Shown here in pieces: positions 1 to 8,465 of a DNA stretch of 64,000 nucleotides. This stretch comes from Methanomassiliicoccales archaeon (GTDB taxonomy: Archaea > Thermoplasmatota > Thermoplasmata > Methanomassiliicoccales > JAAEEP01), in contig JAAEEP010000011.1 of assembly GCA_013415695.1 (NCBI GenBank), forward strand, positions 53,188 to 117,187, given 5' to 3'. The notes beneath the pieces were generated by a model. That model had not been told where the DNA came from, made no database searches, and saw only the letters and a program-made list of their open reading frames with translations. Each line of letters starts with the position of its first letter. Positions within the stretch are counted from its first letter, which is position 1. The position numbers and the translations under genes were made by a program.

Positions 1-37
1 ACTCTGATCCCGGTTTGAAAAATGGAGGAAGCGCAGA

Positions 38-181
38 TCACTCTTCCTTCTTGAATCCCTTCTTCAGACCTTTACCGATTCCTTTTGTGACATCTGCACC
101 CTTCTTCAGGCCCTTCCCCACTACCTCTCCGGTCTTCTCAGCGGTTTCCTCAACCTTACCCTTCTTCTCTTCTTCTGACAT
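38..181 (-). CDS. small Lys/Gly-rich protein, 47 aa
   Basis: A short frame starts with ATG at 181 and has a perfect GGAGG-type ribosome binding site 5-9 bases upstream (GGAGGACTTTG before ATG). The 47-residue product begins MSEEEKKGKVEE and has a repeated GKGLKKG/GKGLKKGF pattern. It contains no cysteine, histidine or aromatic residue except one Phe near the end. Charge is split: acidic at the start, lysine-rich at the end. This composition suggests an amphipathic or intrinsically disordered surface helix. No family is recognised. It lies 100 bases downstream of nikR on the same strand. The strong ribosome binding site and clean codon pattern make it likely real. Confidence 0.6.
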   Translation of the reverse strand: MSEEEKKGKVEETAEKTGEVVGKGLKKGADVTKGIGKGLKKGFKKEE

Positions 182-281
182 CAAAGTCCTCCAATATTTC
201 TATGGACAGAGATAGATAGTGAGGTCGAAGAATAAGAAATTATTCACAAGAACCTGGAGAGATCCATTCAATCTATAACTG

Positions 282-665
282 TCAGAAGCTGACGAATTGT
301 ATATGCTCAAAATGATCTTCACCACGGAAAGTGTCTAACATCCTCCTGATGTCCTCGGCCGCTCCTTTCACGATGAAGACCTCAAGACATTTGCTATTCT
401 CTAGATGGGAGTGTATCTGAGTGGAAACCTGATCCTGGAATTCATGCCGCATCTCGTCCAGCTTATTGGAACGATGTGAATCATGAACAATAACTAGGAC
501 TCCCTCGACCTCTCCCCTCAATTCGTCTTTATTCCTCATTTCGATCTCGGCCGAGCGCAAGCATGCCCTTATGGCCTCACTCCTTCCAGTGAGGCCTAAA
601 GACTCCTGGATGCGCTCGAGAAGTTCTATGTTCTTCTCGGTCAGGGAAACACTAACAACGGGCAT
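282..665 (-). CDS. nikR: NikR-family nickel-responsive transcriptional regulator
   Basis: 127 residues, the normal NikR length. Residues 1-45 form a ribbon-helix-helix DNA-binding domain containing the RSEAIR motif; the rest is an ACT-like metal-sensing domain. The four high-affinity nickel ligands of E. coli NikR (His76, His87, His89, Cys95) align with His74, His85, His87 and Cys93 here, with the same 11-residue spacing between the first two histidines. So the site looks intact and square-planar Ni(II) binding is expected from the family. The gene has its own TATA element at 695-704 and a GGTGA ribosome binding site. It follows a znuABC-like transporter on the same strand, which it may regulate; whether the co-effector is nickel or another metal is inference. 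Confidence 0.9.
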   Translation of the reverse strand: MPVVSVSLTEKNIELLERIQESLGLTGRSEAIRACLRSAEIEMRNKDELRGEVEGVLVIVHDSHRSNKLDEMRHEFQDQVSTQIHSHLENSKCLEVFIVKGAAEDIRRMLDTFRGEDHFEHIQFVSF

Positions 666-694
666 CTGGGCTCACCTTCTGATGTTGTTAAGAA

Positions 695-704
695 CTATAT
701 AAAG
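695..704 (-). promoter_or_regulatory. TATA box of nikR
   Basis: CTTTATATAG on the minus strand, 30-39 bases upstream of the nikR ATG. This gives nikR a promoter separate from the transporter operon and predicts a very short leader. Confidence 0.55.
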
Positions 705-724
705 TTTGGATTGAATGTCGACGA

Positions 725-1552
725 TCATCTTCCCAACCTACCATATGCCACTGCCAAGAGGAAAACCCCGACGCCGGTGAACACTATGATGCCGCTGGCA
801 GCTACATCGAAGAGGGCTGAGATGAAAATGCCTAACGTGGTAGTCAGTAGTGCGAGAAATATGCTGGCCAACAATGTCTTCCTGAATGATTGATTTAGTT
901 GGAGGGCGGACAGTCCGGGAAGGACGAGGAGAGCAGCTACCAGTATTATTCCCACGACCTTGATGGAAATGACTATTGTGACCGCTACCAGGACATTGAA
1001 TGCTACAGCCAGAGAGGTCACGGGTATTCCATTTAACCGGGCAGCCTGCTCGTCGAAGGTTATCGAGAGTAGCTCCTTGTAGAATATTCCCATGATGGTA
1101 AGCGATATCATGGCCAGAATGGCGGTCACGACCAGCTCGTTGGTGTCGATGGTGAGGATAGAACCGAATAGGTAGCTGAATAGATCCACGGTAAAACCTC
1201 CAGCCGCACTTACCACGATCAATCCTAGTGAGAATCCTGCTGCCAGCATGACTGCCATAGCGGCATCTGAGTGAGCAAGTCCCCTGGTTCTCATGTAGGC
1301 AATCAGAAGAACTGAGAATACGGCGAATACCAGGGCGGTGAGTATTGGCTCCACGCCCAGGAGAATTCCAACTGCTATTCCCCCGAATGCGGTATGGGCT
1401 ACACTGTCCCCTATCATAGACTCTTTTCTCAGAACGATCAAAAGTCCCACAACGGCGCAGGTCAAAGCCACTAGGGCGCCCCCTATGAGAGCATACTGGA
1501 AGAATTGATAACCAAGGAGCCTCACGATCTCCTCGATGAAAAAATCAGACAT
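725..1552 (-). CDS. znuB: metal ABC transporter permease (ZnuB/MntB family)
   Basis: Membrane permease of the ABC-3 family (zinc/manganese/iron). I place the start at ATG 1552 (MSDFFIEEIVRLL), giving 275 residues and an 8-base overlap with the end of the ATPase gene. The frame is open for 29 more codons upstream, but those lie inside the ATPase gene. The product is almost wholly hydrophobic with about 8-9 membrane segments, and has the family's GDSVAHTAFGGIAVG segment near residues 45-60. It is translationally coupled to the ATPase and follows the binding protein. Metal specificity cannot be read from the permease; NikR next door and the His-rich binding protein suggest Zn, Mn or Ni. Confidence 0.9.
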   Translation of the reverse strand: MSDFFIEEIVRLLGYQFFQYALIGGALVALTCAVVGLLIVLRKESMIGDSVAHTAFGGIAVGILLGVEPILTALVFAVFSVLLIAYMRTRGLAHSDAAMAVMLAAGFSLGLIVVSAAGGFTVDLFSYLFGSILTIDTNELVVTAILAMISLTIMGIFYKELLSITFDEQAARLNGIPVTSLAVAFNVLVAVTIVISIKVVGIILVAALLVLPGLSALQLNQSFRKTLLASIFLALLTTTLGIFISALFDVAASGIIVFTGVGVFLLAVAYGRLGR

Positions 1553-2327
1553 TCCTGAAGGCCCCCTTGCACTCGTGTTCGTGAAAAGCAAAATGAAAAT
1601 GCTCCCCATAGGCCTTTTTAAGGAGCCCCTCAGCATCAAGATCTGGAGTTATCGAAGCTGAGTGAACATGACGGTTAACACAAATGACCTTGTTCATCCT
1701 GCAGAAGACTGCTGTTAGATCATGTGAGACCACAATGATAGTGGTGCCGTTCTCAAGGTTCAGGTTGCTGAGCAGTTTGTAGAACTGCTCAGTGGTCTCG
1801 GCATCCACCCCTGAAAGTGGCTCGTCAAGTAGTAGAAGCTCGGGGTTCCTGACCAGGGCCTTGGCGACGAACATGCGTTGTTTCTCGCCACCAGACAGCT
1901 GCCCGATCCTGCGGTCGGCGAGGGAGGTGATACCCATGAATTCCATGGCCTGGTCCACCTTCTCCCAGTCCTCCTGCTTTAATCTACGACCGAGATTCCG
2001 ACCGCTAACTTTTCCAAGACCCACCATCTCCCTGACGGTCATTGGGAAGTGATGGTCGAAATTTATCGCATTCTGTGAAACAAACGCGATTCTATTCCAA
2101 TCTCTGAATTCGTCGATTTTCTGTCCAAAGAGGAGGATGTCTCCATCCTGTCGAGGTAGAACGCCGAGCATAGATAGGAGCAAGGTTGTCTTCCCACCCC
2201 CATTTGGGCCGCAGATACCGATATAATCGGATTTTTCTACAGTGAAATTAGCGGATTCGATTACCTTTGAATTCGACCTTGTTACGGTAAGGTTTCTGAT
2301 TTCGATGATCCTCTCTTTCTCACTCAT
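1545..2327 (-). CDS. znuC: metal ABC transporter ATP-binding protein (ZnuC/MntA family)
   Basis: 260-residue ABC ATPase with all motifs intact: Walker A GPNGGGKT at 40-47, Q-loop Gln85, signature LSGGEKQR at 144-151, Walker B LLLLDE at 164-169 followed by the D-loop, and switch His202. It energises uptake through the permease encoded directly downstream, whose ATG overlaps the stop of this gene by 8 bases. It starts 40 bases after the end of the binding-protein gene, so the three form one operon. The C-terminal 40 residues carry several His and Cys (HVHSAS, EHFHFAFHEHECKG), which could be a metal-sensing tail as in some zinc importers; that is inference. Confidence 0.93.
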   Translation of the reverse strand: MSEKERIIEIRNLTVTRSNSKVIESANFTVEKSDYIGICGPNGGGKTTLLLSMLGVLPRQDGDILLFGQKIDEFRDWNRIAFVSQNAINFDHHFPMTVREMVGLGKVSGRNLGRRLKQEDWEKVDQAMEFMGITSLADRRIGQLSGGEKQRMFVAKALVRNPELLLLDEPLSGVDAETTEQFYKLLSNLNLENGTTIIVVSHDLTAVFCRMNKVICVNRHVHSASITPDLDAEGLLKKAYGEHFHFAFHEHECKGAFRNV

Positions 2328-2366
2328 TTATTCCCCTCATCCATTCTTCGGAACTGCTTTGTGAAA

Positions 2367-3299
2367 TCAACCACCCAACCCCTGAACAAGGTTTTCCAGG
2401 TTGGCTTCCATCTGTTCGATGTAGTCCATACTTTCGGCTGGGCCGGTCATCAAGTAAAGCTTGAGGACGTCTACGGAAATGAGTGTTCTGTCTTCCACCT
2501 CCGATTTGAGGGTCTGGATATAGTCATCGGAGAAGACGGGATCAAGGAACAGAGTGTATATCCCTTCATCCACCATTCTGTCAGCGAGGTCTGCGATCGT
2601 ACTTGGACTTGGCTGTTCATTTGCCGATATGCCCAAGACCCCCTCTTGCTCGAATCCATATCGTTCAGCAAGATAATTATATGCGGTGTGTGTGACGAAG
2701 ATTGTGTGGAACTGAGTTGATGCCAGTCTATCAAGGTATCGATCGTCCATCTCCTGTAAAAGCGAGTCAAGGTTGGCCCACCTCTGACCGTAATAGCTGG
2801 CATTTGCACCGTCAGCCTCCACAAAAGCCAGGTAAATTGCCTCCGCCTGCTTTCTTGCCAAGAACGGGGATATCCAGGTGTGTGGGTCCAGGCCACCGTG
2901 ATCGTGATGATCGTCCTCGTGGCCCTCCTCCAGATTTATCTCAGCAGTGGTTTCAAGGATGATCTTGGGATTGTCGTCAATTATGGGGATAATTTCGTTC
3001 TCGATCCATGGTTCCAGCCCTGCCCCGTTGTAGATGAAAACATCAGCCATATCTGCTTGGAGAATGTCCGAGGCTGATGGGTACCAGGAATGGACCTCCA
3101 TGTTGTATGGGATGAGCGTGCTGACAGTCACATTCTCCCCCCCTATTCTCTCAGCAAGGTACGCCAATGGATAGAACGAGGTCACGACCTTAAGCTCAAT
3201 GGAATCATCTGCGGGGGAGGCCACCAACGAAGCAGCACCTAATGTAGCTAGAACGATGACTACACCAATTAGGACCACCCCGAACTGTTTACCGTTCAT
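2367..3299 (-). CDS. znuA: metal ABC transporter substrate-binding protein (ZnuA family)
   Basis: 310-residue cluster A-I metal-binding protein. Residues 7-28 are a hydrophobic N-terminal segment acting as signal or membrane anchor; no lipobox cysteine is present, so anchoring is probably by an uncleaved helix. Three family metal-binding histidines are at 70 (MEVHSW), 140 (LDPHTW) and 204 (FVTHTA). An acidic, His-rich loop at about 125-136 (EEGHEDDHHDHGG) matches the loop of zinc-type binding proteins. First gene of the operon with the ATPase and permease. It captures the metal outside the cell membrane. A palindrome surrounds the likely TATA box upstream. Confidence 0.92.
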   Translation of the reverse strand: MNGKQFGVVLIGVVIVLATLGAASLVASPADDSIELKVVTSFYPLAYLAERIGGENVTVSTLIPYNMEVHSWYPSASDILQADMADVFIYNGAGLEPWIENEIIPIIDDNPKIILETTAEINLEEGHEDDHHDHGGLDPHTWISPFLARKQAEAIYLAFVEADGANASYYGQRWANLDSLLQEMDDRYLDRLASTQFHTIFVTHTAYNYLAERYGFEQEGVLGISANEQPSPSTIADLADRMVDEGIYTLFLDPVFSDDYIQTLKSEVEDRTLISVDVLKLYLMTGPAESMDYIEQMEANLENLVQGLGG

Positions 3300-3330
3300 C
3301 TAGGTCCACCGGATATCCAATTTCTCACTA

Positions 3331-3395
3331 TTTAATAATGTTATACTTATATGTTATTAAAATGATGATAATTTTAATTTAATATCTTATTAAAA
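3331..3395. promoter_or_regulatory. candidate metal-regulator operator and promoter of the znuACB operon
   Basis: TTTAATAA (3331-3338) and its exact inverse TTATTAAA (3354-3361) bracket a TATA-like stretch read on the minus strand as ACATATAAGTATAA. A second, looser inverted pair TTTTAAT/ATTAAAA lies at 3372-3378 and 3389-3395. The operon's ATG is at 3299, about 40-55 bases downstream of the TATA element. An inverted repeat around TATA is the arrangement expected for repressor occlusion by a DtxR/MntR- or NikR-type protein. The region is strongly AT-rich, so chance palindromes are possible. Confidence 0.45.
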
Positions 3396-3470
3396 TTCAA
3401 GAATAAGATTAACTCGATTCTAGTAACTAGATTGCCACCCATATGGCACTGGTATAAGATAGAAAAATAG

Positions 3471-3545
3471 TGCTCCCGTCGGGATTTGAACCCGAGTCAC
3501 AGGCTCGAGAGGCCTGAATGATTGGCCGGTCTACACTACGGGAGC
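3471..3545 (-). tRNA. tRNA-Glu (CTC)
   Basis: Complete cloverleaf on the minus strand: acceptor stem GCTCCCG/CGGGAGC, T-arm ACTCGGGTTCAAATCCCGA, anticodon stem CAGGC/GCCTG closing the loop CTCTCGA, so anticodon CTC (reads GAG). Discriminator A. No intron and no encoded CCA. Confidence 0.93.
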
Positions 3546-3631
3546 CTTGGCACGGCAATCAAATCCTCTTTAATAAACCTTTTTCCCATCTACTATTTGA
3601 TATCTGACACGGAAAAAGGATATGCAACCCC

Positions 3632-4168
3632 TTGAATACAACTCTTGAGATGAAGAGCGAGAGATTCCCCTATAGTAAACAGCAGTTCATGGTCAACCTA
3701 CTCCTACTGCTCATGCTGATCATAATACTTCCATTGGTCCTGCTGTCCATCCAGGGGGTAGACTTTCTGCTCCTTGCCGGCATGATCGGATTGGTGATTG
3801 TCCTGATAATCGTATTCTCCATATCACCAATACTCACCGCACATCAGCTCTCAAATCATGAGATCGTTCTGAAGCAGGGTATCTATTTCAAGGCCAATAT
3901 CCCTCTGGAATGCATAAAATCGGTGAGAAGGATCGATTCCGGTCCAAGAAGGACCGGGATATGGTTCAAGATCTTCGAAAAGGTTCTCTATGTCACCACG
4001 AGACGCTATGACCTTGTCGAAATCCAACTGAGAAGCGATCAACGTTTCGGGTGGGCTCTTTGGAAGACCGCGGATCGAGTCGTGTTCGACACACTCGATA
4101 ACGCCAGGTTCCTCCACGCGATGGAAGAAAGGGGGATCACTCCCTCCAGTCCAGCCCTAAGGTCCTGA
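3632..4168 (+). CDS. membrane protein with C-terminal PH-like domain
   Basis: 178 residues. Two hydrophobic helices at about 24-45 and 48-72 are followed by a roughly 90-residue soluble domain resembling bacterial PH (bPH_2/YdbT-like) domains, with the pattern of a short strand, 'IPLECIKSVRRID', and a strand ending at 'VEIQLRSD'. The start is uncertain: TTG at 3632 or ATG at 3650 (MKSERFPYSK). An AAAGGA stretch lies 12 bases before the TTG. The 3' end runs 32 bases into the convergent nadE gene. Function unknown; such proteins sit at the membrane with the PH domain in the cytoplasm. Confidence 0.7.
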   Translation: MNTTLEMKSERFPYSKQQFMVNLLLLLMLIIILPLVLLSIQGVDFLLLAGMIGLVIVLIIVFSISPILTAHQLSNHEIVLKQGIYFKANIPLECIKSVRRIDSGPRRTGIWFKIFEKVLYVTTRRYDLVEIQLRSDQRFGWALWKTADRVVFDTLDNARFLHAMEERGITPSSPALRS

Positions 4169-4937
4169 TGCCGATTTTCGGGATGAGGGGCATCTTCCTC
4201 TTGTGAACGGTTGCCAGATATTTACTCCAGACATTCTCGACCAATTCCAGGTCAATGCTGGTCCTTTCCACTATCTCTTGGTTGGAAAGACCCAGCTCAA
4301 AACCAAGGAGAATCCTGTCGAGATCCTCATAGCTAACTCCCATCTCGCCCTCATCGGTCTGTCCTGCCCAGAGTCCTGCCGAAGGTGGCTTCTCCACGAT
4401 GTGATCTGGTATGCCTATCCTCCGGGCCAGCTCCCTTACCTCGCTCTTATAGAGATCCCCAATGGGTAGGAAATCGGAACCACCATCACCAAACTTGGTG
4501 AAATATCCAACGAGAAGCTCACTCTTGTTGCCTGTTCCCATCACCACCCTGCCCATGAGATTGGCATGGTGGAAAAGTACGATCATTCTGCACCTTGTCA
4601 TTACATTTCCCATGAGATCCTTACGCTCAGCGGATGGCAGGAATTCAGAGAATGCGGACACGGTACTGGATATTCGGACCACCTTGAATTCCATGCCGAA
4701 GATTTCAGCCAGCTCTTTGGCGTCCTCGAGGTCCTTCGCCGACGAGGTATCGGATGGCATGTATATGGCCAGTACTTTCTCTGGTCCAATGGCTTGGGAT
4801 GAGAGAACGGCAACTACGGCGGAGTCTAAGCCACCGCTCAGACCAACGACCACGCCTTTGCCCCCGCTTTCCACGACCTTCTGCCGGATGAACTCCTTGA
4901 TTATGAGTTCCGTATCGTCCTTGAGCGTCGGGCGCAT
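4137..4937 (-). CDS. nadE: NH3-dependent NAD+ synthetase
   Basis: 266 residues, the length of the single-domain ammonia-dependent type. The PP-loop ATP pyrophosphatase motif SGGLDS is at about 34-39. Downstream are the conserved TGNKSELLVGYFTK and DGGSDFLPIGDLYKSEV segments that bind deamido-NAD and ATP. It makes NAD+ from nicotinic acid adenine dinucleotide, ATP and ammonia, and lacks the N-terminal glutaminase domain of the glutamine-dependent enzyme. A nitrilase-family gene is transcribed divergently 91 bases away and could supply the ammonia (see findings). Confidence 0.95.
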   Translation of the reverse strand: MRPTLKDDTELIIKEFIRQKVVESGGKGVVVGLSGGLDSAVVAVLSSQAIGPEKVLAIYMPSDTSSAKDLEDAKELAEIFGMEFKVVRISSTVSAFSEFLPSAERKDLMGNVMTRCRMIVLFHHANLMGRVVMGTGNKSELLVGYFTKFGDGGSDFLPIGDLYKSEVRELARRIGIPDHIVEKPPSAGLWAGQTDEGEMGVSYEDLDRILLGFELGLSNQEIVERTSIDLELVENVWSKYLATVHKRKMPLIPKIGIRTLGLDWRE

Positions 4938-5028
4938 CGAGCTGTGTATTCCTCAACACACTATAAGAATTACTCCACACCGCCTGCAAAAATAAAATAG
5001 GAGGATACCTTCTTTCAAACTGATTGAC

Positions 5029-5844
5029 ATGAGGATCGCTCTTGCACAGGTCCCCTGCCACCTGGGGGAAAAAGAGAGGAATCTGGAGAGCATGGAGAGA
5101 ATCGTTGGAGACAACGAAGCAGACCTATTCGTGTTCGCCGAGACATTTCTTACTGGATATATGGTGAGGGATAGGTTCTTCAACCTGGCCGAGACCTCAG
5201 ACGGGGAGAGTATAACTAGAGTGGAATCGATCGCTGAGGAGAACGATTGCCACATCCTGTTCGGGGCCCCCATGTGGGATGAGCATATTCCCGGCATCTT
5301 GCGGAATAGTGCATTATCAGTATCGCCCAAGGGAGAGATGCAGAGATACGACAAGTTGTTCCTGGCGAACTTCGGCCCCTTCGAGGAAAAGATCTACTTC
5401 GAGCAAGGTGCCTCACCCAACATATTCGAGATCGGGGGAATGAAGTTCGGAGTATGCATCTGCTATGACCTGTTCTTCCCTGAACTGGCCAAGCACTATG
5501 CGATGACCGGGGCGGACGCCCTCATATGCATATCTGCGGCACCAAATACATCGAGATCTCTATTCGAGCGGATCATTCCAGCTAGGGCTATTGAGGACAC
5601 GATATTCTCCATCTATGTCAATCAAGTCGGCACCCAGCTCAACCAGATCTTTCATGGAGGCAGCCAGGCATTCTCCCCAAGAGGAACGGAGATGACCAGG
5701 TGTGATTACTTCACCGAGGATCTTAAGGTAATCGAGATAGATCGGAAGGAGCTGGAGATCGCCCGTAAACTGAGACCAACCCTCCGAAACACCCAGGCTT
5801 CAAGCTGGTGCTCGGATTATTGGACATGGCTGGGGGCCGAATAG
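5029..5844 (+). CDS. carbon-nitrogen hydrolase (nitrilase superfamily)
   Basis: 271 residues with the full Glu-Lys-Cys triad of the nitrilase fold: Glu38 (FAETFLTGY), Lys109 (RYDKLFL) and Cys145 (CICYDLFFPEL). These enzymes hydrolyse amides or nitriles with release of ammonia. The C-terminal part, with RAIEDTIF and YVNQVG, is typical of amidase branches, including those related to the glutaminase domain of glutamine-dependent NAD synthetase. It is head-to-head with nadE. The exact substrate cannot be read from the sequence. Confidence 0.85.
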   Translation: MRIALAQVPCHLGEKERNLESMERIVGDNEADLFVFAETFLTGYMVRDRFFNLAETSDGESITRVESIAEENDCHILFGAPMWDEHIPGILRNSALSVSPKGEMQRYDKLFLANFGPFEEKIYFEQGASPNIFEIGGMKFGVCICYDLFFPELAKHYAMTGADALICISAAPNTSRSLFERIIPARAIEDTIFSIYVNQVGTQLNQIFHGGSQAFSPRGTEMTRCDYFTEDLKVIEIDRKELEIARKLRPTLRNTQASSWCSDYWTWLGAE

Positions 5845-5854
5845 AAATGCGGTC

Positions 5855-7114
5855 ATGCCTAGGTCCTTTGGAGACTTGCTCATGGTAGAGGAGTACTTCA
5901 CGCTTCTCATAATCGTCACTCTTGCGTTCATCACTCCCCTGATCTTCACCAGAATAGGGGTTCCAGTGGTGGTGGGGGAAATACTTCTCGGTCTAGCCGT
6001 GGGCTTCATAATCTGGATATATAATTCGATGACTGGACAATCTCTTCTGCTCGTTGGGGAGTCTGTCCTATTCCTTGCCACCATCGGTTTCATATTTCTA
6101 ATGTTCTTATCAGGACTGGAGCTTGATTTTGCCAGGCTTGAAGGTATAGGTAGAAAAGCCATTTTCAGAGGTGCCTTGATCCTCCTGGGAACCATGATGA
6201 TCGCCTATCCCCTCACTGGATTACTGGGCAGGGCGAGCGACACTCCCATTGACGCTGCCTACATGACCCTCGTCCTCTCCACCACGAGCGTAGCCATCGT
6301 CCTATCCGTGGTCAGGGAAATGCGCATTTCGAGGAAGAAGTACGGCCAGCAGATCATCATTGCGGCACTGATTGCCGATATGGCCACCATGATACTGATC
6401 ACGGTGTATGCTATCTCACTACAGGTGTTCCAGACTGGGGATCCAATATTCGGATTCATCGCTATACTCCTGTTCGTGATGATCTTTTTTTTCTTCTTTG
6501 CTATCTACAAGATTGGGTCCTGGGCAATATGGTACTACCCGGATATACTGAAGAAGTTCTTCCGCTCAGACGACCCGCATGAGATAGGCGTCAGAGCGTC
6601 ACTTGCCATCATCTTCGTCTTCGTCGCTGTGTCAGCATTCATCGAATCAGAGGCCCTGGCAGTTCTCGGTGCTTTCCTAGCGGGCGCGGTAATCTCCCTA
6701 CTGTTCCAAGAAGGCGCTATCCTGGAGAAGAAGCTCTACGGCATAGGGTACGGTTTCCTGGTGCCCCTCTTCTTCATAACCATTGGCATCAACTTCGACT
6801 TCGACGCGATCCTGAACGTTCAGGCTCTCATCCTGCTTCCCTCACTGTTGCTAATCGCGTTGGCTGCAAAGATCGCACCCTCTGTTCTATTTGCGGGGAA
6901 GTGGAACCCTAAAAAGAACCTGACTACAGGTATCATCCTGACGGGAGGCCTATCACTAATGATCGCAGCAGCAGAGATCGGTCTACGGCTAGGTATACTA
7001 GATTCTACCCTGCATGGCGTGCTGATTCTGGTCGCCATCGTCTTCGCTATCGTTTCGCCCATAGTCTTCAAATACATGTATCGTAAGTTCAACCTAGAGG
7101 GGGAGGCAGCATGA
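5855..7114 (+). CDS. cation:proton antiporter (CPA2/KefB-like)
   Basis: 419 residues, with about 12-13 membrane helices and the monovalent cation:proton antiporter-2 pattern, including the conserved GVPVVVGEILLG segment after helix 1 and a second half ending in a hydrophobic tail. The start at 5855 gives MPRSFGDLL; ATG 5884 (MVEEYF) is an alternative and may be better because helix 1 begins there. The next gene overlaps by the ATGA tetranucleotide and encodes a TrkA-type regulator, so the two probably form one gated K+/H+ or Na+/H+ system, as KefC works with its own C-terminal RCK domain. Confidence 0.9.
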   Translation: MPRSFGDLLMVEEYFTLLIIVTLAFITPLIFTRIGVPVVVGEILLGLAVGFIIWIYNSMTGQSLLLVGESVLFLATIGFIFLMFLSGLELDFARLEGIGRKAIFRGALILLGTMMIAYPLTGLLGRASDTPIDAAYMTLVLSTTSVAIVLSVVREMRISRKKYGQQIIIAALIADMATMILITVYAISLQVFQTGDPIFGFIAILLFVMIFFFFFAIYKIGSWAIWYYPDILKKFFRSDDPHEIGVRASLAIIFVFVAVSAFIESEALAVLGAFLAGAVISLLFQEGAILEKKLYGIGYGFLVPLFFITIGINFDFDAILNVQALILLPSLLLIALAAKIAPSVLFAGKWNPKKNLTTGIILTGGLSLMIAAAEIGLRLGILDSTLHGVLILVAIVFAIVSPIVFKYMYRKFNLEGEAA

Positions 7115-8457
7115 AGGTAATCATAATCGGGGGTGGGAGGCTAGGAAAGCAACTGGCTAACGCCATTCCCGATTCAGTAATTGTAGAATACGAGAAGGAA
7201 AAAACCGCCCTTCTCCGGACCTTGTATGGAAGGGATAGGGTTATTGAAGGCACAGGCACCAGTGAGGAGATACTCAAGGCGGCTGGAATTGAGGAAGCCA
7301 GTGCAATCGTGATTGCTACCAACAGCGATCATACCAACTACATCGTGGCGCTGATAGCTGATAGATACAAGGTGCCGAAGGTCATCGTCAGGGTGGACAA
7401 CCCGGAGAATGTTGAAATATTCTATCAGATCGGTATTGAAACTGTCATCTGTCCAGCTATCATCGCCGCCAAAATGATCAACAGCACCCTTTATCCAGAT
7501 GCCAGGGAGATCTCGGAAATCCATGTATTCGAGGACTCGCCACTCCGGGGCAAGTGCATCAAAGACATCGGTCTACCTCAGAATGCAATGGTGGCAGCTG
7601 TCCTTAGAGGTCATCACTTCATGAAGCCGGGTGAGGACCTGATGATGGAGAGAGGAGATCATCTCATTGTCTGCTCAACTGGCAGTACAGTTCCAGGGGC
7701 CGAAGACATTATATCAGGTGGTGAGAAGAAGCTCCGACCTTTCGACAATATATTAGCAGTGCTCAGAGGGGATAACGATTTGGACATTGTTCTCAAGGAA
7801 ACCCTCTGCCTGGCTGGAAGCTTTGATATCGAGCTCACGGTGGCATCTCACATTCCAGATCTCATTGAAAAAGCAGTGTCTCGAGCGAAGAATACTGGTC
7901 TTGGTATACGGACCCACGTAATCAATTCCGAGGGTCTTGGCGAGTTGGGATGGTTGTGCAAGAAAGACCTCAACTATGTGGATTGTGTGGTCTTTGCCCC
8001 CAATGGCAAGCATACCAGGGGCTCCAAAGTGGAAACCAAGGAGATCGTGCGCTTCATCAAGTCATTGAATATCCCAGTACTGATCAGCCGGGGTACATGC
8101 CCCTACAGGAAGATTCTTACCATGATGGGTTTCGAGGATACCTGCCAGAAGAGCGCAAACTTCGCTTTGAAGGTCGCGATGCTGACCGGTGCGGACCTCC
8201 ACGTGATGAATTTTCGTGATCCAGAAGACCTGGAACAAGAAAGGATTCTACAGATCAAGCGCCTGGGAAGAATGTACGGAATCGATGTGAAGGAAGAGGT
8301 CGTGGAGGGCAATCCTACCATCGAGTTCGTGAGCAAGGTCATCTCAGGTGATTTCGATCTTGCTGTCATCAACTGGGATAGCACCATTCTGAAGAGGGAT
8401 GTACTCAAGCGAATGTTCTACGAGGCTCCCTTGAGCATATTGGTCTACACCAGCTGA
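7111..8457 (+). CDS. RCK (TrkA-N/TrkA-C) protein with two USP-like domains
   Basis: 448 residues. Residues 1-115 are a TrkA-N Rossmann domain (GGGRLGKQLA at 7-16) that binds NAD(H) or nucleotides. Residues about 130-205 are a TrkA-C domain. Residues about 218-345 and 345-448 look like two successive universal-stress-protein-type domains. It overlaps the antiporter gene by four bases (ATGA), so it is made with it and likely acts as its cytoplasmic gating subunit. RCK-to-USP fusion in one regulator is less usual; the USP assignment is from fold-like patterns (VAMLTGADLHVMNF, APLSILV) and is moderately sure. Confidence 0.85.
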   Translation: MKVIIIGGGRLGKQLANAIPDSVIVEYEKEKTALLRTLYGRDRVIEGTGTSEEILKAAGIEEASAIVIATNSDHTNYIVALIADRYKVPKVIVRVDNPENVEIFYQIGIETVICPAIIAAKMINSTLYPDAREISEIHVFEDSPLRGKCIKDIGLPQNAMVAAVLRGHHFMKPGEDLMMERGDHLIVCSTGSTVPGAEDIISGGEKKLRPFDNILAVLRGDNDLDIVLKETLCLAGSFDIELTVASHIPDLIEKAVSRAKNTGLGIRTHVINSEGLGELGWLCKKDLNYVDCVVFAPNGKHTRGSKVETKEIVRFIKSLNIPVLISRGTCPYRKILTMMGFEDTCQKSANFALKVAMLTGADLHVMNFRDPEDLEQERILQIKRLGRMYGIDVKEEVVEGNPTIEFVSKVISGDFDLAVINWDSTILKRDVLKRMFYEAPLSILVYTS

Positions 8458-8465
8458 CTGAATGG

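Noticed and set aside
725..1639. Long form of the metal permease starting inside the ATPase gene
   Set aside because: The 29 extra residues are out of family pattern; the Met at 1552 gives normal length and an 8-base operon overlap.
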